Origin: Brachybacterium fresconis
GTDB taxonomy: Bacteria > Actinomycetota > Actinomycetes > Actinomycetales > Dermabacteraceae
Direction of reading: 5' to 3'
NCBI RefSeq assembly: GCF_017876515.1
Contig: NZ_JAGIOC010000001.1
Span: 372,001 to 436,000, forward strand
DNA: 64,000 nucleotides
The position numbers were made by a program, and so were the translations under genes. Below are positions 40,962 through 49,523 of this stretch, one piece after another; position 1 is the first letter of the stretch, and each line of letters opens with the position of its first letter. The notes beneath the pieces are model-generated. The model saw only the letters and a program-made list of their open reading frames with translations. It ran no database searches and was not told where the DNA came from.

Positions 40962-41015
40962 TCAGTCCTGGGTGATCGCTCAGTCCTGGGTGATCGTTCA
41001 GTCCTGCTCGATCGT
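40962..41015. repeat. Three tandem 18-bp copies across the fxsA stop codon
   Basis: Units 40962-40979, 40980-40997 and 40998-41015 differ at a few positions. Read on the minus strand and in frame they give TIEQD-stop, TITQD-stop and AITQD-stop; the first is the real C-terminus of FxsA. Confidence 0.95.
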
Positions 41016-41549
41016 GGGCGGGGTGGTACCGCGCCCCTCCGAGCCGTCGCCGCGGTCCTCCGGCTTCTGGGCGTCGAGGATGATCTCCCCGTCGATCACT
41101 CCGCTGCCGGAACGGCGGTACAGCACCCGACGGGCGCCCTCGGAGCCGCTGCCCAGCCCCATGGCCTTGACCGAGCGGCGCTGGACGGGGGTCAGCAGCA
41201 GGATGAGCCCGACCAGGTCGGTCAGCACACCCGGGAAGAAGAAGAACAGAGCCGAGAGCACGGTGAAGGCCGGGCGCGAGAGATGGTCCTGGACGTCGCC
41301 GCGGCCGCGGACGGCGCGCATCAGGGACCGCATCCGCACGAAGGACTGCTGGCCTGCGGTCACCAGCAGGGCGATGCCGATCACCCAGCCCACCGCGATG
41401 ATCAGCACCGACCACCACAAGCTGGTGTTCATCCCGATCAGCACCAGGATCGCCAGCTCCACCAGGCCGACCACCACGATCGCGATCGGCAGCAACGTGC
41501 CCCAGCGGGAACGGTCGGGACGGCCAGCGGTGCCGGGTGCTGTGCTCAT
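40998..41549 (-). CDS. fxsA: FxsA family membrane protein
   Basis: A 183-residue membrane protein of the FxsA family. Two hydrophobic segments near 17-60 and one or two near 92-118 surround FTVLSALFFFFPGVLTDLVGLILLLTPVQRR, the FxsA hallmark. E. coli FxsA affects phage T7 exclusion by F plasmids; its normal function is not known. The C-terminus is acidic and ends in TIEQD, followed by two further in-frame copies after the stop. The start at ATG 41549 lies six bases after TAGTCT, which overlaps the stop codon of the upstream dpm-like gene, so it has its own leaderless promoter. Confidence 0.85.
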   Translation of the reverse strand: MSTAPGTAGRPDRSRWGTLLPIAIVVVGLVELAILVLIGMNTSLWWSVLIIAVGWVIGIALLVTAGQQSFVRMRSLMRAVRGRGDVQDHLSRPAFTVLSALFFFFPGVLTDLVGLILLLTPVQRRSVKAMGLGSGSEGARRVLYRRSGSGVIDGEIILDAQKPEDRGDGSEGRGTTPPTIEQD

Positions 41550-41555
41550 GTCGGC

Positions 41556-41561
41556 AGACTA
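41556..41561 (-). promoter_or_regulatory. -10 TAGTCT, leaderless start of fxsA, overlapping the upstream stop codon
   Basis: On the minus strand TAGTCT, then GCCGAC, then ATG at 41549. The first three bases are also the TAG stop of the glycosyltransferase gene. Confidence 0.55.
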
Positions 41562-42314
41562 ACCCAGGCGCCGGAGGATCCGCTGGGCGCCGCGTGAGAG
41601 TCCCCAGAGCGTGACCAGCACCAGGGCCTCGGCCACGATCCGGGGGGACATCTTGCTGACCCCCTCGGTCCGCTCGTCGAAATCGATCGGGACCTCCGCG
41701 ATCACGGCGTCGTGGGCGCGGGCCCGCCGGGTCATGTCCACCTGGAAGCAGTACCCCTGGGAGGCGATGTCGGCGGCGAGCAGCTGCTCCAGCAGCTCGG
41801 CGCGGAAGAGGCGGAATCCCGCCGTCGCGTCCCGCACCCCGAGTCCCAGCAGCGCACGCACGTAGGCGTTCGCCGCGCGGGACAGGAGCAGGCGGGAGAC
41901 CGGCCAGTCGTGCACCCGCCCGCCGCGCACCCACCGCGAGCCGATCGCGAGGTCGGCGCCGCGCCGCACGGCCTCCAGGAGTCCGGGCAGCTGTTCGGGA
42001 CGGTGGGAGGCGTCGGCGTCCATCTCCCCCAGCTGCTCGTAGCCGTGCTCGAGCCCCCAGGCGAAACCGGCCAGGTAGGCCGGGCCGAGTCCCTCCTTGC
42101 CGGCGCGGTGGAGGACGTGGACGTGATCGTCGCGGGCGGCGACCTGGTCGGCCCACTCCCCCGTGCCGTCCGGCGAGGAATCATCCACGACGAGCACATG
42201 GACGTCCGGGACCGCAGCGCGCAGGCGCGCGAGGGTGCCGGGCAGGGCCTCGCGCTCGTCATAGGTGGGGATGACGATCAGCGTGGGCGGCAGGGCGGCG
42301 GTGGACGGTCTCAT
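41559..42314 (-). CDS. Polyprenol monophosphomannose synthase (Dpm/Ppm1 D2-like GT2)
   Basis: A 251-residue GT2 glycosyltransferase: LIVIPTYDEREALPGTLARL, the Asp pair in VLVVDDSSPDGTGEW, the acceptor-side EMDADASHRPEQLPGLL with the DAD triad, and SRWVRGGRVHDWPVSRLLLSR, all typical of dolichol/polyprenol-phosphate mannose synthases. It should transfer mannose from GDP-mannose to polyprenyl phosphate on the cytoplasmic face for glycolipid and glycoprotein mannosylation. It overlaps lnt by 4 nt (ATGA). In Mycobacterium the two activities are fused or adjacent as Ppm1. It is the last gene of the tat operon. Confidence 0.9.
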   Translation of the reverse strand: MRPSTAALPPTLIVIPTYDEREALPGTLARLRAAVPDVHVLVVDDSSPDGTGEWADQVAARDDHVHVLHRAGKEGLGPAYLAGFAWGLEHGYEQLGEMDADASHRPEQLPGLLEAVRRGADLAIGSRWVRGGRVHDWPVSRLLLSRAANAYVRALLGLGVRDATAGFRLFRAELLEQLLAADIASQGYCFQVDMTRRARAHDAVIAEVPIDFDERTEGVSKMSPRIVAEALVLVTLWGLSRGAQRILRRLG

Positions 42315-43957
42315 GATCGGTTCCGCTCCCGTCGGCTCGGCAGCGGGGCGAGCGCCCGGCGGCGCCCGGTGAGCGCGGCGAGGAACCCGACCAGGCCCAG
42401 CGCGCACAGCCCCACGGCGATCCAGGGCCCGGCAGCGACCGCCGGGGTGATCCCGGTGCGCAGCGGGACGTCGGCGAGGACCGCGCCCTGCTCCCAGTGG
42501 TCGACGAAGTCGAGCCGGCGCCCGGTCGGGGTGAAGATCGCCGAGTGGCCCACCGTGGAGACGTGCACGACGCTGCGACCGGAGACGACGGCCATCACCT
42601 TCGCCTCGGCCAGCTGCTGGATCGCCTCGTGGGAATCGCCGAACAGCGCGTTGTTGGACTGCACGACGACCACCTCGGCCCCGTCGCGCACCACGTCGCC
42701 GACCAGGTTGTCGTAGGCGATCTCGAAGCAGATCAGCACGCCGACGCCGTGCCGGCCCTGGTCGAGCGCCTCGAGATCCATCACCCCGACCTCGTCGCCG
42801 GCGATCATGTCCCGCGGGACCAGATCGACCTTGTCGGAGAGGGTGCGGAAGAAGTCCCGGTACGGGATGTACTCGCCGAAGGGCACCGGGTGCCGCTTGG
42901 AGTAGACGTAGGGGGTGGAGCCGTCCGGCGCGAACAGCACGGACTGGTTCAGGCGCTGGGTCTCGCCGACCGCGGCCTGGGTGCCGATCAGGACGGGGGC
43001 GCCGGCGTCGGCGGCGGCGGAGCCGATCTGGTCCGACATCCGGGGATCCTGGCGCGGGTCGTAGCCGGTGGAGTCCTCGGGCCAGACGATCAGGTCCAGC
43101 TGCCGGCCCTCGGCGCGGGTCTGCTCGATGGTCTCGCGGGTGACCGCGAGATGGTTCTCGAAGACGTCGTCGGGCATGGTCATGGTCGCCGGGTCGATCT
43201 TCTCCATCGATCCCTGGATGCCGGCGACGGTCATCGTGCCGCGGTCCTGGGGAGCGGGATTGGGCGGATGAGGCACGACCATCGTGGCCAGGATCGCGCC
43301 GACCGCGAGGGCCAGCGGCCACACGCCGGCGAAGCCGACCAGCCCGCGGTGGCGGCGCCCCAGCAGGGACAGCACCCCGTGCAGCAGGAGCTGGCCGAGG
43401 AGGGCGACGACGAAGGCGAGGCCGGCCATCCCGATCCAGGGGCCCAGGTTCAGCAGCGGGGAATCGGCCAGGGCGAAGGCGCTGGCGCCCCACGGCAGCC
43501 CGCCCCAGGGGACGTGGCTGCGCAGCGTCTCGACGCCGACCCAGAGGGCCGAGACCACCACGGCCGAGGTCAGGCACAGTCCGCGTCGGAGCATGACCGT
43601 GCGGGCCAGCAGACCGAACAGCACGATGTAGAGCGCCTCGAACACGCCCAGCGCCACCCACGGAGCCGTGCCCGCATAGGTGTTCGCCCAGGCGGTCAGC
43701 GGGATGAAGAAAGCCGCGCCCCAGGCCAGCGACACCAGGATCGCCACCCACACGCTGCGCACCAGCAGGCCGGCACCGAGCAGGGTCAGGGAGACGGGCA
43801 GCAGCATCCACATCCCGTACGGCGGGAAGGCGAGCAGGGCTGCGCCTCCTCCGGCGATGCCGCACACGAGGGCCGCGGGCCACGGCGTGGGATCGAACTC
43901 GTCGCGTGCCCGCCGCGCGCCCGCCCGGGTGGAGGCGGCCCGGGTCGTCGCCGTCAT
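42311..43957 (-). CDS. lnt: Apolipoprotein N-acyltransferase Lnt
   Basis: A 548-residue membrane enzyme that adds the third acyl chain to lipoprotein N-termini. About seven hydrophobic segments (30-240) precede an extracellular nitrilase domain with the catalytic triad: Glu in LIVWPEDSTGYD, Lys in YVYSKRHPVPFGEYIPYRDF and Cys in GVLICFEIAYDNLVGD. A last helix (about 505-530) and a basic tail follow. Length is normal. Both neighbours overlap by ATGA, the downstream one being the mannose synthase. Lnt occurs in actinobacteria and some other Gram-positives with triacylated lipoproteins. Confidence 0.95.
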   Translation of the reverse strand: MTATTRAASTRAGARRARDEFDPTPWPAALVCGIAGGGAALLAFPPYGMWMLLPVSLTLLGAGLLVRSVWVAILVSLAWGAAFFIPLTAWANTYAGTAPWVALGVFEALYIVLFGLLARTVMLRRGLCLTSAVVVSALWVGVETLRSHVPWGGLPWGASAFALADSPLLNLGPWIGMAGLAFVVALLGQLLLHGVLSLLGRRHRGLVGFAGVWPLALAVGAILATMVVPHPPNPAPQDRGTMTVAGIQGSMEKIDPATMTMPDDVFENHLAVTRETIEQTRAEGRQLDLIVWPEDSTGYDPRQDPRMSDQIGSAAADAGAPVLIGTQAAVGETQRLNQSVLFAPDGSTPYVYSKRHPVPFGEYIPYRDFFRTLSDKVDLVPRDMIAGDEVGVMDLEALDQGRHGVGVLICFEIAYDNLVGDVVRDGAEVVVVQSNNALFGDSHEAIQQLAEAKVMAVVSGRSVVHVSTVGHSAIFTPTGRRLDFVDHWEQGAVLADVPLRTGITPAVAAGPWIAVGLCALGLVGFLAALTGRRRALAPLPSRRERNRS

Positions 43958-44763
43958 GCGGGGGTCCTCCCGAGCCGGTCGTGGACGATTGCCCCGTCGA
44001 CGACGGTGCGCAGCGCCCGAGGGGTGCCCCGGTCGAGATCGGGCAGCAGCGGGGTGCGGGAACGGGGGTCGGTCGACCAGGCCTCGACGCGCTCGGCCCG
44101 GGACTGCACGGTGAGATCCCAGGGCTCCCACACCACGAAGGTCGCCTCGATCCCGGTGCGCAGCGAGCCGGGGTGGCGTCGGCCGGCGACGCGCTGACCG
44201 CCGCGGGTGGCGGCGAGGTACGCCGCCCGATCGCTGATCCGCTGGTCGGGCTCGGGCCGACGGGTCGCTCCGCGCACCCAGTCCCAGGGATCGGTGCTGC
44301 TCGCCCGGCCGCCGGAGCCGAAGGCCAGCGGGGTGCCGTCGGCGAGCAGGTCGAGGTAGTCCTCGCTCTCGGTGACGGGGTCGATCACGCGCACGCCCTC
44401 GCGCTCCCCCGTCGGCCCGGGCAGACGCAGCACGATGCCGCGGGCGGCCGCCGCCGTGTCCTCGTCGGGATCGGGAGCGGCGCCGTCGACCGTGGCGGCG
44501 GCGTCCACGAAACCGGGGGTGACCAGGCACCCGATGGCGTCGACGACCTCCGCGCCGTCGTGGATCACCCGCGCGGTGTCCTCCGGGCCGGTCCAGGCGA
44601 TCAGCCCGTCGGCGACCAGCATCGCGGAGGCCTCGGGGTCCTCGGTGCTGTACAGCACGATGCCCGTGTACAGCACGGGTCGGGCGGGCTGAGCGGGCGG
44701 AGCGGCGGTGTCGTTCTCTCTCACGTGCCCCAGGGTCTCGTGCGCGCCTGGGAGAAAGCTCAT
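43954..44763 (-). CDS. Degenerate, shortened amidohydrolase-like protein
   Basis: A 269-residue protein resembling the ends of a composite-domain amidohydrolase. The N-terminal part reads VLYTGIVLYSTEDPEASAMLVADGLIAWTGPED and CLVTPGFVDAAATVDG, where active enzymes have a GFVDxHxH metal motif. The C-terminal part (GSLRTGIEATFVVWEPWDLTVQS, TPRALRTVVDGAIVHD) matches the closing beta sandwich. Most of the central barrel with its metal ligands is absent (family members are often 400-550 residues). It has no stop or frameshift and is embedded with ATGA overlaps on both sides, so it is probably translated. Loss of catalysis is expected; a structural or regulatory role is speculation. Confidence 0.65.
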   Translation of the reverse strand: MSFLPGAHETLGHVRENDTAAPPAQPARPVLYTGIVLYSTEDPEASAMLVADGLIAWTGPEDTARVIHDGAEVVDAIGCLVTPGFVDAAATVDGAAPDPDEDTAAAARGIVLRLPGPTGEREGVRVIDPVTESEDYLDLLADGTPLAFGSGGRASSTDPWDWVRGATRRPEPDQRISDRAAYLAATRGGQRVAGRRHPGSLRTGIEATFVVWEPWDLTVQSRAERVEAWSTDPRSRTPLLPDLDRGTPRALRTVVDGAIVHDRLGRTPA

Positions 44764-47636
44764 CGGTCGATCTCCTGGGCGACGAGGCCGCGGCGGACGG
44801 CCCGCACCGCCCCCCGGGCGACGGCCCCCAGCTCCTCGTCGGCCGTGAGCTGATCGAGCAGGTCGATGACCTGACGGCAGTGGCGCACGAAGTCTCCGGG
44901 CGGCAGATCATTGCCGTCCAGCGCGGCCGCCAGATGGACGCCGCGGGCCCAGCGGTGCACGATCGCGGAGATCGCCGGATCGGGCGGCGTGGTCGGATCG
45001 ATGCCGTGGCGGGCCTCGGCCGCCTGCAGCTCGGTGGCCAGATGACCGGTGGCCTCCAGCGCGGCGCCGACCGCCGGGTCCGCGATGATCTCGGGCGCCC
45101 GGTCGTCGCGACGGGTCTCGTGGACGGCGGCGGAGACCACGGCGGCCAGGCCCGGGGGGTCCAGGCCCGCCCAGGCGCCGTGCTCGAGGCACTGCGCGAT
45201 CAGCAGGTCGCGGTCGCTGAACAGGCGGCGCAGCCGCAGGCCGCCGGGAGTGGGGACCAGCTCCTCGTCCTGGCGGGCGAGATAGCCGAGCTCGACCAGC
45301 AGATCGGCGAGGCGGTCGAACCGTCGCGCCAGCGAGCTGGTGCGGCCCTGGATGCGGCGCTGGACGCCCTCGAGATCGGTGCGGGCCTTGCGCCAGCGGC
45401 CCACCCAGCGCAGATGGGACTCCAACTCCGGGCAGCCGGCGCAGGGGTGCTCGCGCAGCTCCTGGCGCAGCTGCTGGAGCAGCTCGTCGCTCGCGGCGGT
45501 CGACGGGGCGCGCTCCGTGCGGGCACGCACCTCGCGCCGGGGATCGTCACGGCCGGAGAGCTGCTGGCGCAGCGCGGCGGCGGTGTCCTTGCGCACCTTC
45601 CCGCTGCCGAGCGCGTCCTGGTGGGGCAGGCGCAGCGTGTCGATGACGGCCGGGGAGGACGGGACGTCCCCGGGGCGGAGCGTGCGGCGGCGTCCCTCCG
45701 TGTCCAGCAGTTCGACCTGCGGTCCGCCGAGCACGACGCGGTCCACGTCCAGCACGACGGCATAGCCGCGGCGCTTGCCGCCGGGCACGGCGATCACCTC
45801 GCCGCGCCGCAGCCCGCCGAGCATCGTGCGGGTGCGGTCGCGATCGGCGGCGGCCCGGGCCTGGGACAGCGACTTCTCCCGCGCGCTGATCCGCTCCTGG
45901 AGCTCGGCGTACTCGAGCAGGTCGCCGCGGTCGCAGGTGACGGCCGCGCGGTAGGAGTCCGCCGTGTCCTCGAGCTCGCGGGCGCGGCGGGCGAGGCCCA
46001 CCACGGAGCGGTCCGCCTGGAACTGGGCGAAGCTGGTCTCCAGCGTCTCCCGCGCCCGGGAGAGGTCGAAGCGGTCCAGCAGATTCACGGTCATGTTCGG
46101 GGTGGGCCGGAAGGCGGAGCGCAGCGGATAGGTGCGCCGGGAGGCGAGCGAGCCGACGGCGTCGGCGTCGAAGCGGGGCCCGGCCACCACGACCGCGTGC
46201 CCCTCGGTGTCGATGCCGCGCCGTCCCGCCCGACCGGTGAGCTGCGTGTACTCCCCGGGCGTGAGGTCGGCGTGGTCGACCCCGTTGAACTTGACCAGCT
46301 TCTCCAGCACCACGGAGCGTGCCGGCATGTTGATGCCGAGCGCCAGGGTCTCGGTGGCGAAGACGACCTTGAGCAGGCCGCTCGCGAAGAGCTCCTCGAC
46401 GACGGTCTTCAGCAGCGGGAGCATCCCGGCGTGGTGGGCGGCGTAGCCGTCGAGCACCGCACGGCGGAACGTCGCGATGCCCAGGACCTCCTCGTCCTCG
46501 ACCCCGATCGGGGTCAGGCGATCGTCGAGCACGGCCCGGATCGCGCGGCGCTCGTCCTCGTCGGTCAGACGCAGCCGCACCCGCGCGCACTGCTGGACCG
46601 CGCCCTCGCAGCCGGCCCGGGAGAAGATGAACATGATCGCCGGCAGTAGCGCGGCGTCGTCGAGCATCCGGACCAGCTCGGGTCGGCGCGGCGGGCGGGG
46701 GCCGTCGAGGGCCCCGCCGCGGGACGCTCCGCGGCCGCGATCGCTCCCGTGCCGCGCGTGCGGCGGTCGGTGTCGGCCGGAGCCGCGCGGGCGGTGCCGG
46801 CCGCTGGTGCCCTTGCGGCCGGCGGGGGCGCGCCCGCGGCTGCGGCCGGAGCGTTCGTCCACCGGCAGGGAGAAGGAGGTGACCCGCTCGATCTCCGGGT
46901 TCACGTGCCGCGTGCCGCGGACCCCCGGTCCGTGGGAGACGACCGGCTCGCCGTGGTCGTCGACGAAGAGGTCCATCAGCTCCTCCCCGACCACGACGTG
47001 CTGCCACAGCGGCACCGGGCGGGTCTCGGAGACCACGATCTCGGTCGCCCCGCGCACCTCCTGCAGCCAGGCGCCGAACTCCTCCGCGTTCGAGACCGTC
47101 GCCGAGAGCGCGACCAGCTGCACGGAGGGGTCGAGGTGGATGATGACCTCCTCCCACACCGGGCCGCGCATGCGGTCGGCCAGGTAGTGGACCTCATCCA
47201 TGACCACGAAGCCGAGCCCTTCCAGCAGGGAAGAGTCGGCATAGAGCATGTTGCGCAGCACCTCGGTGGTCATCACCACCACGTCGGCGTCGGGCCGGAT
47301 GGAGGTGTCGCCGGTCAGCAGCCCCACCGCCTCGTGGCCGAGCCAGTCCACCAGCTCGGTGAACTTCTGGTTCGACAGCGCCTTGATCGGGGCGGTGTAG
47401 AACACCTTCCGGCCGTGGGCGCGGGCGAGGTGGACGGCGAACTCGCCGACGACGGTCTTGCCGGCGCCCGTCGGCGCAGCGACCAGCACGGAGCTGCCCG
47501 CTTCGAGGACGCGGCAGCCGGCCAGCTGGAAGTCGTCCAGCGCGAAGTCGTAGCGGGTGGTGAAGGTTCCGAGCTCGGACGCGGCCAGGGACTTCTCGGC
47601 CTGCCAGGCGGCGTAGCGCTCCGAGGGCGAGCTCAC
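44760..47636 (-). CDS. DEAD/DEAH-box helicase of the Ski2/Mtr4 (Dob1) family
   Basis: A 958-residue RNA-helicase-like protein. RecA domain 1 has APTGAGKT (Walker A, 54-61), NQKFTELVDW, MDEVH (Walker B, 146-150) and SAT (178-180). RecA domain 2 has FIFSRAGCEGAV, FATETLALGINMPARSVV and TQLTGRAGRRGID. A long C-terminal part follows with SH3-like and DSHCT-like (HPCAGCPELESHLR and the helical end) regions, as in mycobacterial HelY. An Arg/Gly/His-rich low-complexity insert (about 262-319) separates the RecA domains. GTG 47636 overlaps the upstream stop (GTGA). It presumably unwinds structured RNA or RNA-DNA; bacterial substrates are not established. Confidence 0.9.
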   Translation of the reverse strand: MSSPSERYAAWQAEKSLAASELGTFTTRYDFALDDFQLAGCRVLEAGSSVLVAAPTGAGKTVVGEFAVHLARAHGRKVFYTAPIKALSNQKFTELVDWLGHEAVGLLTGDTSIRPDADVVVMTTEVLRNMLYADSSLLEGLGFVVMDEVHYLADRMRGPVWEEVIIHLDPSVQLVALSATVSNAEEFGAWLQEVRGATEIVVSETRPVPLWQHVVVGEELMDLFVDDHGEPVVSHGPGVRGTRHVNPEIERVTSFSLPVDERSGRSRGRAPAGRKGTSGRHRPRGSGRHRPPHARHGSDRGRGASRGGALDGPRPPRRPELVRMLDDAALLPAIMFIFSRAGCEGAVQQCARVRLRLTDEDERRAIRAVLDDRLTPIGVEDEEVLGIATFRRAVLDGYAAHHAGMLPLLKTVVEELFASGLLKVVFATETLALGINMPARSVVLEKLVKFNGVDHADLTPGEYTQLTGRAGRRGIDTEGHAVVVAGPRFDADAVGSLASRRTYPLRSAFRPTPNMTVNLLDRFDLSRARETLETSFAQFQADRSVVGLARRARELEDTADSYRAAVTCDRGDLLEYAELQERISAREKSLSQARAAADRDRTRTMLGGLRRGEVIAVPGGKRRGYAVVLDVDRVVLGGPQVELLDTEGRRRTLRPGDVPSSPAVIDTLRLPHQDALGSGKVRKDTAAALRQQLSGRDDPRREVRARTERAPSTAASDELLQQLRQELREHPCAGCPELESHLRWVGRWRKARTDLEGVQRRIQGRTSSLARRFDRLADLLVELGYLARQDEELVPTPGGLRLRRLFSDRDLLIAQCLEHGAWAGLDPPGLAAVVSAAVHETRRDDRAPEIIADPAVGAALEATGHLATELQAAEARHGIDPTTPPDPAISAIVHRWARGVHLAAALDGNDLPPGDFVRHCRQVIDLLDQLTADEELGAVARGAVRAVRRGLVAQEIDR

Positions 47637-48574
47637 GGGTAGTCTCCTTCCGAGACGTCGGCCAGCAGCCGGACCGCGCCCGGCAGGAGCCGGGCGGTGA
47701 TCGGCAGCAGTGCGCGGGGCTCGCCGTCGGCGTAGCTGCGCAGGGCGCGCCCGTGGCGCAGCCCGATCGAGATCTCCCGGACGGGCCGGATGCCGAAGCC
47801 GTCCACGGAGGTGTGGGTGCCGCGGAAGACCCGCGGGAAGAAGCGCAGCAGCTCGGCGCGCCCGATCTTCTCGAGCGTGACCAGCTCGAGGCTGCCGTCG
47901 TCGAGCCGGGCCTCGGGCGCGACGCGCATCCCACCGCCGAAGATCCCGGAGTTGGCGAGCGTCACCATGGTCGCATCCAGCTCGATCCGCTCCCCGCCGT
48001 CGACCTCGAGCCAGTACGGGAAGGGCGTGAAAGCGGGCAGCTCCCGCAGCAGGGCGGTGGTGTAGCGCAGGGTGTGGACGCGGCCGGCGCTGTTCGCCCG
48101 GGCGTTGACCAGCGCGTCGAAGCCGAGGTTCACGTTGCCCAGGGCCACCGAGCGGTGCGGGAGCGCATGCTCTCCGGTACCGACGATCTCGATCGCGTCG
48201 ATGGCGACCACCGGACGGGACAGGGCATGCAGCAGGATCCGTACGCACTCCTCGGCGTCGTTCAGGGGCAGCCCGAGGGCGCGGGCGAAGTCGTTCCCGC
48301 TGCCGGCGGGCACGATCCCCAGCCGCACGGGCGTGTCGGCCACGATCTCGGCGCCGAGGGCGACGGTCCCGTCGCCCCCGACGACCACCAGCGCGGTCAG
48401 GGTCTCGCGGACCTCGAGCGCCCGCGCGCGGGCCACCTGGGCCGACGGGCCCGAGAGGTCGACCACGGAGATGCCGGCCAGGCGCAGCAGGTGCCGGACC
48501 TGACGTCCCACCCGGTGCGCGGTGCCGAGGGCCGCCGTCGGATTCGCCAGCAGCCCGATCCGGAGCCTGCTCAC
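47633..48574 (-). CDS. Diacylglycerol kinase family lipid kinase
   Basis: A 313-residue DagK/YegS-type lipid kinase. LLANPTAALGTAHRVG opens the fold, VVVGGDGTVALGAEIV is the nucleotide-binding GGDGT motif, and LGIVPAGSGNDFARALGLPL and AIDAIEIVGTG follow in order. It should phosphorylate diacylglycerol or a related lipid at the membrane, feeding phosphatidate back to phospholipid synthesis. GTG 48574 overlaps the tatC stop and its own stop overlaps the helicase GTG, both 4 nt. Confidence 0.9.
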   Translation of the reverse strand: MSRLRIGLLANPTAALGTAHRVGRQVRHLLRLAGISVVDLSGPSAQVARARALEVRETLTALVVVGGDGTVALGAEIVADTPVRLGIVPAGSGNDFARALGLPLNDAEECVRILLHALSRPVVAIDAIEIVGTGEHALPHRSVALGNVNLGFDALVNARANSAGRVHTLRYTTALLRELPAFTPFPYWLEVDGGERIELDATMVTLANSGIFGGGMRVAPEARLDDGSLELVTLEKIGRAELLRFFPRVFRGTHTSVDGFGIRPVREISIGLRHGRALRSYADGEPRALLPITARLLPGAVRLLADVSEGDYP

Positions 48575-49446
48575 CGTCCGTCCTCGTCGTCCTCGTCGAG
48601 GTCGGAGGGTTTGTCGATGGCTTCGACCTCGTCGTCGTCGAGATCGTCGTCCTTCCCGACGCCATGGCGCTTGTCGTGGATCAGGGCGATCACGATCGCG
48701 GCGAAGAACAGGCTCGCGATCACGGCCGACATCGCCAGCAGCGTGAACGGCTCGGGCGTGGGCACCATGACGGCGGTGAACAGCACGCTGACGAAGATGA
48801 TCCAGCGCCAGGCCTTGAGCATCGTGCGCCCGCGGATGATCCCCAGGAAGTTCAGCAGCACCATGACCACCGGCACCACGAAGGCGATGCCGAAGGCCAG
48901 CATCGTCTTGACCAGCATCGCCAGGTATTCGTCGTACTTGATCAGCTGGGCGACGTCCTCGGACTCCGGGGTGAAGCTCAGCAGCACCGGCACCAGCTGG
49001 TTGACGGCCCAGTACCCGGCCGCGCAGCCGATGAAGAACAGCGGGATCGCCGACCCGAAGAAGCCGATCGCGTACTTGCGCTCGTTGCGATGCAGCCCGG
49101 GCATGACGAACAGCCAGATCTGCAGCATGATCATCGGCGAGGAGAGGATCAGCCCCACGTACGCGGCCATCTGCAGCCGCACGTTCAGACCCGTGCCGAC
49201 GCCCTGGAAGTTGAGCTCGGCATTCATGCCCTGCGCGGACGCGAGGGCGAAGGGCCGCTTGAGCGCCTCGAACACCCAGGGGAAGACGAACCAGCCGACG
49301 ATCGCGAGCACGATCACGGTCGCCGCGCTGATCATCAGGCGGTTGCGCAGCTCGACGAGGTGCTCCCCCAGGGCCATGCGCCCTTCGGGGTCCTTCGCCG
49401 AACGGTGCTTCCTGGTGCGACCGCGCCCCTGCGTATCACTCGCCAC
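48571..49446 (-). CDS. tatC: Sec-independent protein translocase TatC
   Basis: A 291-residue, six-helix translocase core that binds twin-arginine signals. GRMALGEHLVELRNRLMISA is the conserved N-terminal motif; FVMPGLHRNERKYAIGFFG and LLSFTPESEDVAQLIKYDEYLAM follow; helices lie near 40, 95, 130, 175, 215 and 235. The last 35 residues are a charged Asp-rich tail. GTG 49446 has GGGGAGG upstream. It lies 77 bp after tatA on the same strand. The Tat-dependent lysozyme at 12.0 kb is a visible substrate candidate. Confidence 0.95.
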   Translation of the reverse strand: MASDTQGRGRTRKHRSAKDPEGRMALGEHLVELRNRLMISAATVIVLAIVGWFVFPWVFEALKRPFALASAQGMNAELNFQGVGTGLNVRLQMAAYVGLILSSPMIMLQIWLFVMPGLHRNERKYAIGFFGSAIPLFFIGCAAGYWAVNQLVPVLLSFTPESEDVAQLIKYDEYLAMLVKTMLAFGIAFVVPVVMVLLNFLGIIRGRTMLKAWRWIIFVSVLFTAVMVPTPEPFTLLAMSAVIASLFFAAIVIALIHDKRHGVGKDDDLDDDEVEAIDKPSDLDEDDEDGR

Positions 49447-49523
49447 GGATGTGCTTCCTCCCCGTGCTCCGGGCCCGGGCGGTCACCCGCACGAGCCCCT
49501 TCCCTCGCTGTCCGACCGGCTGC

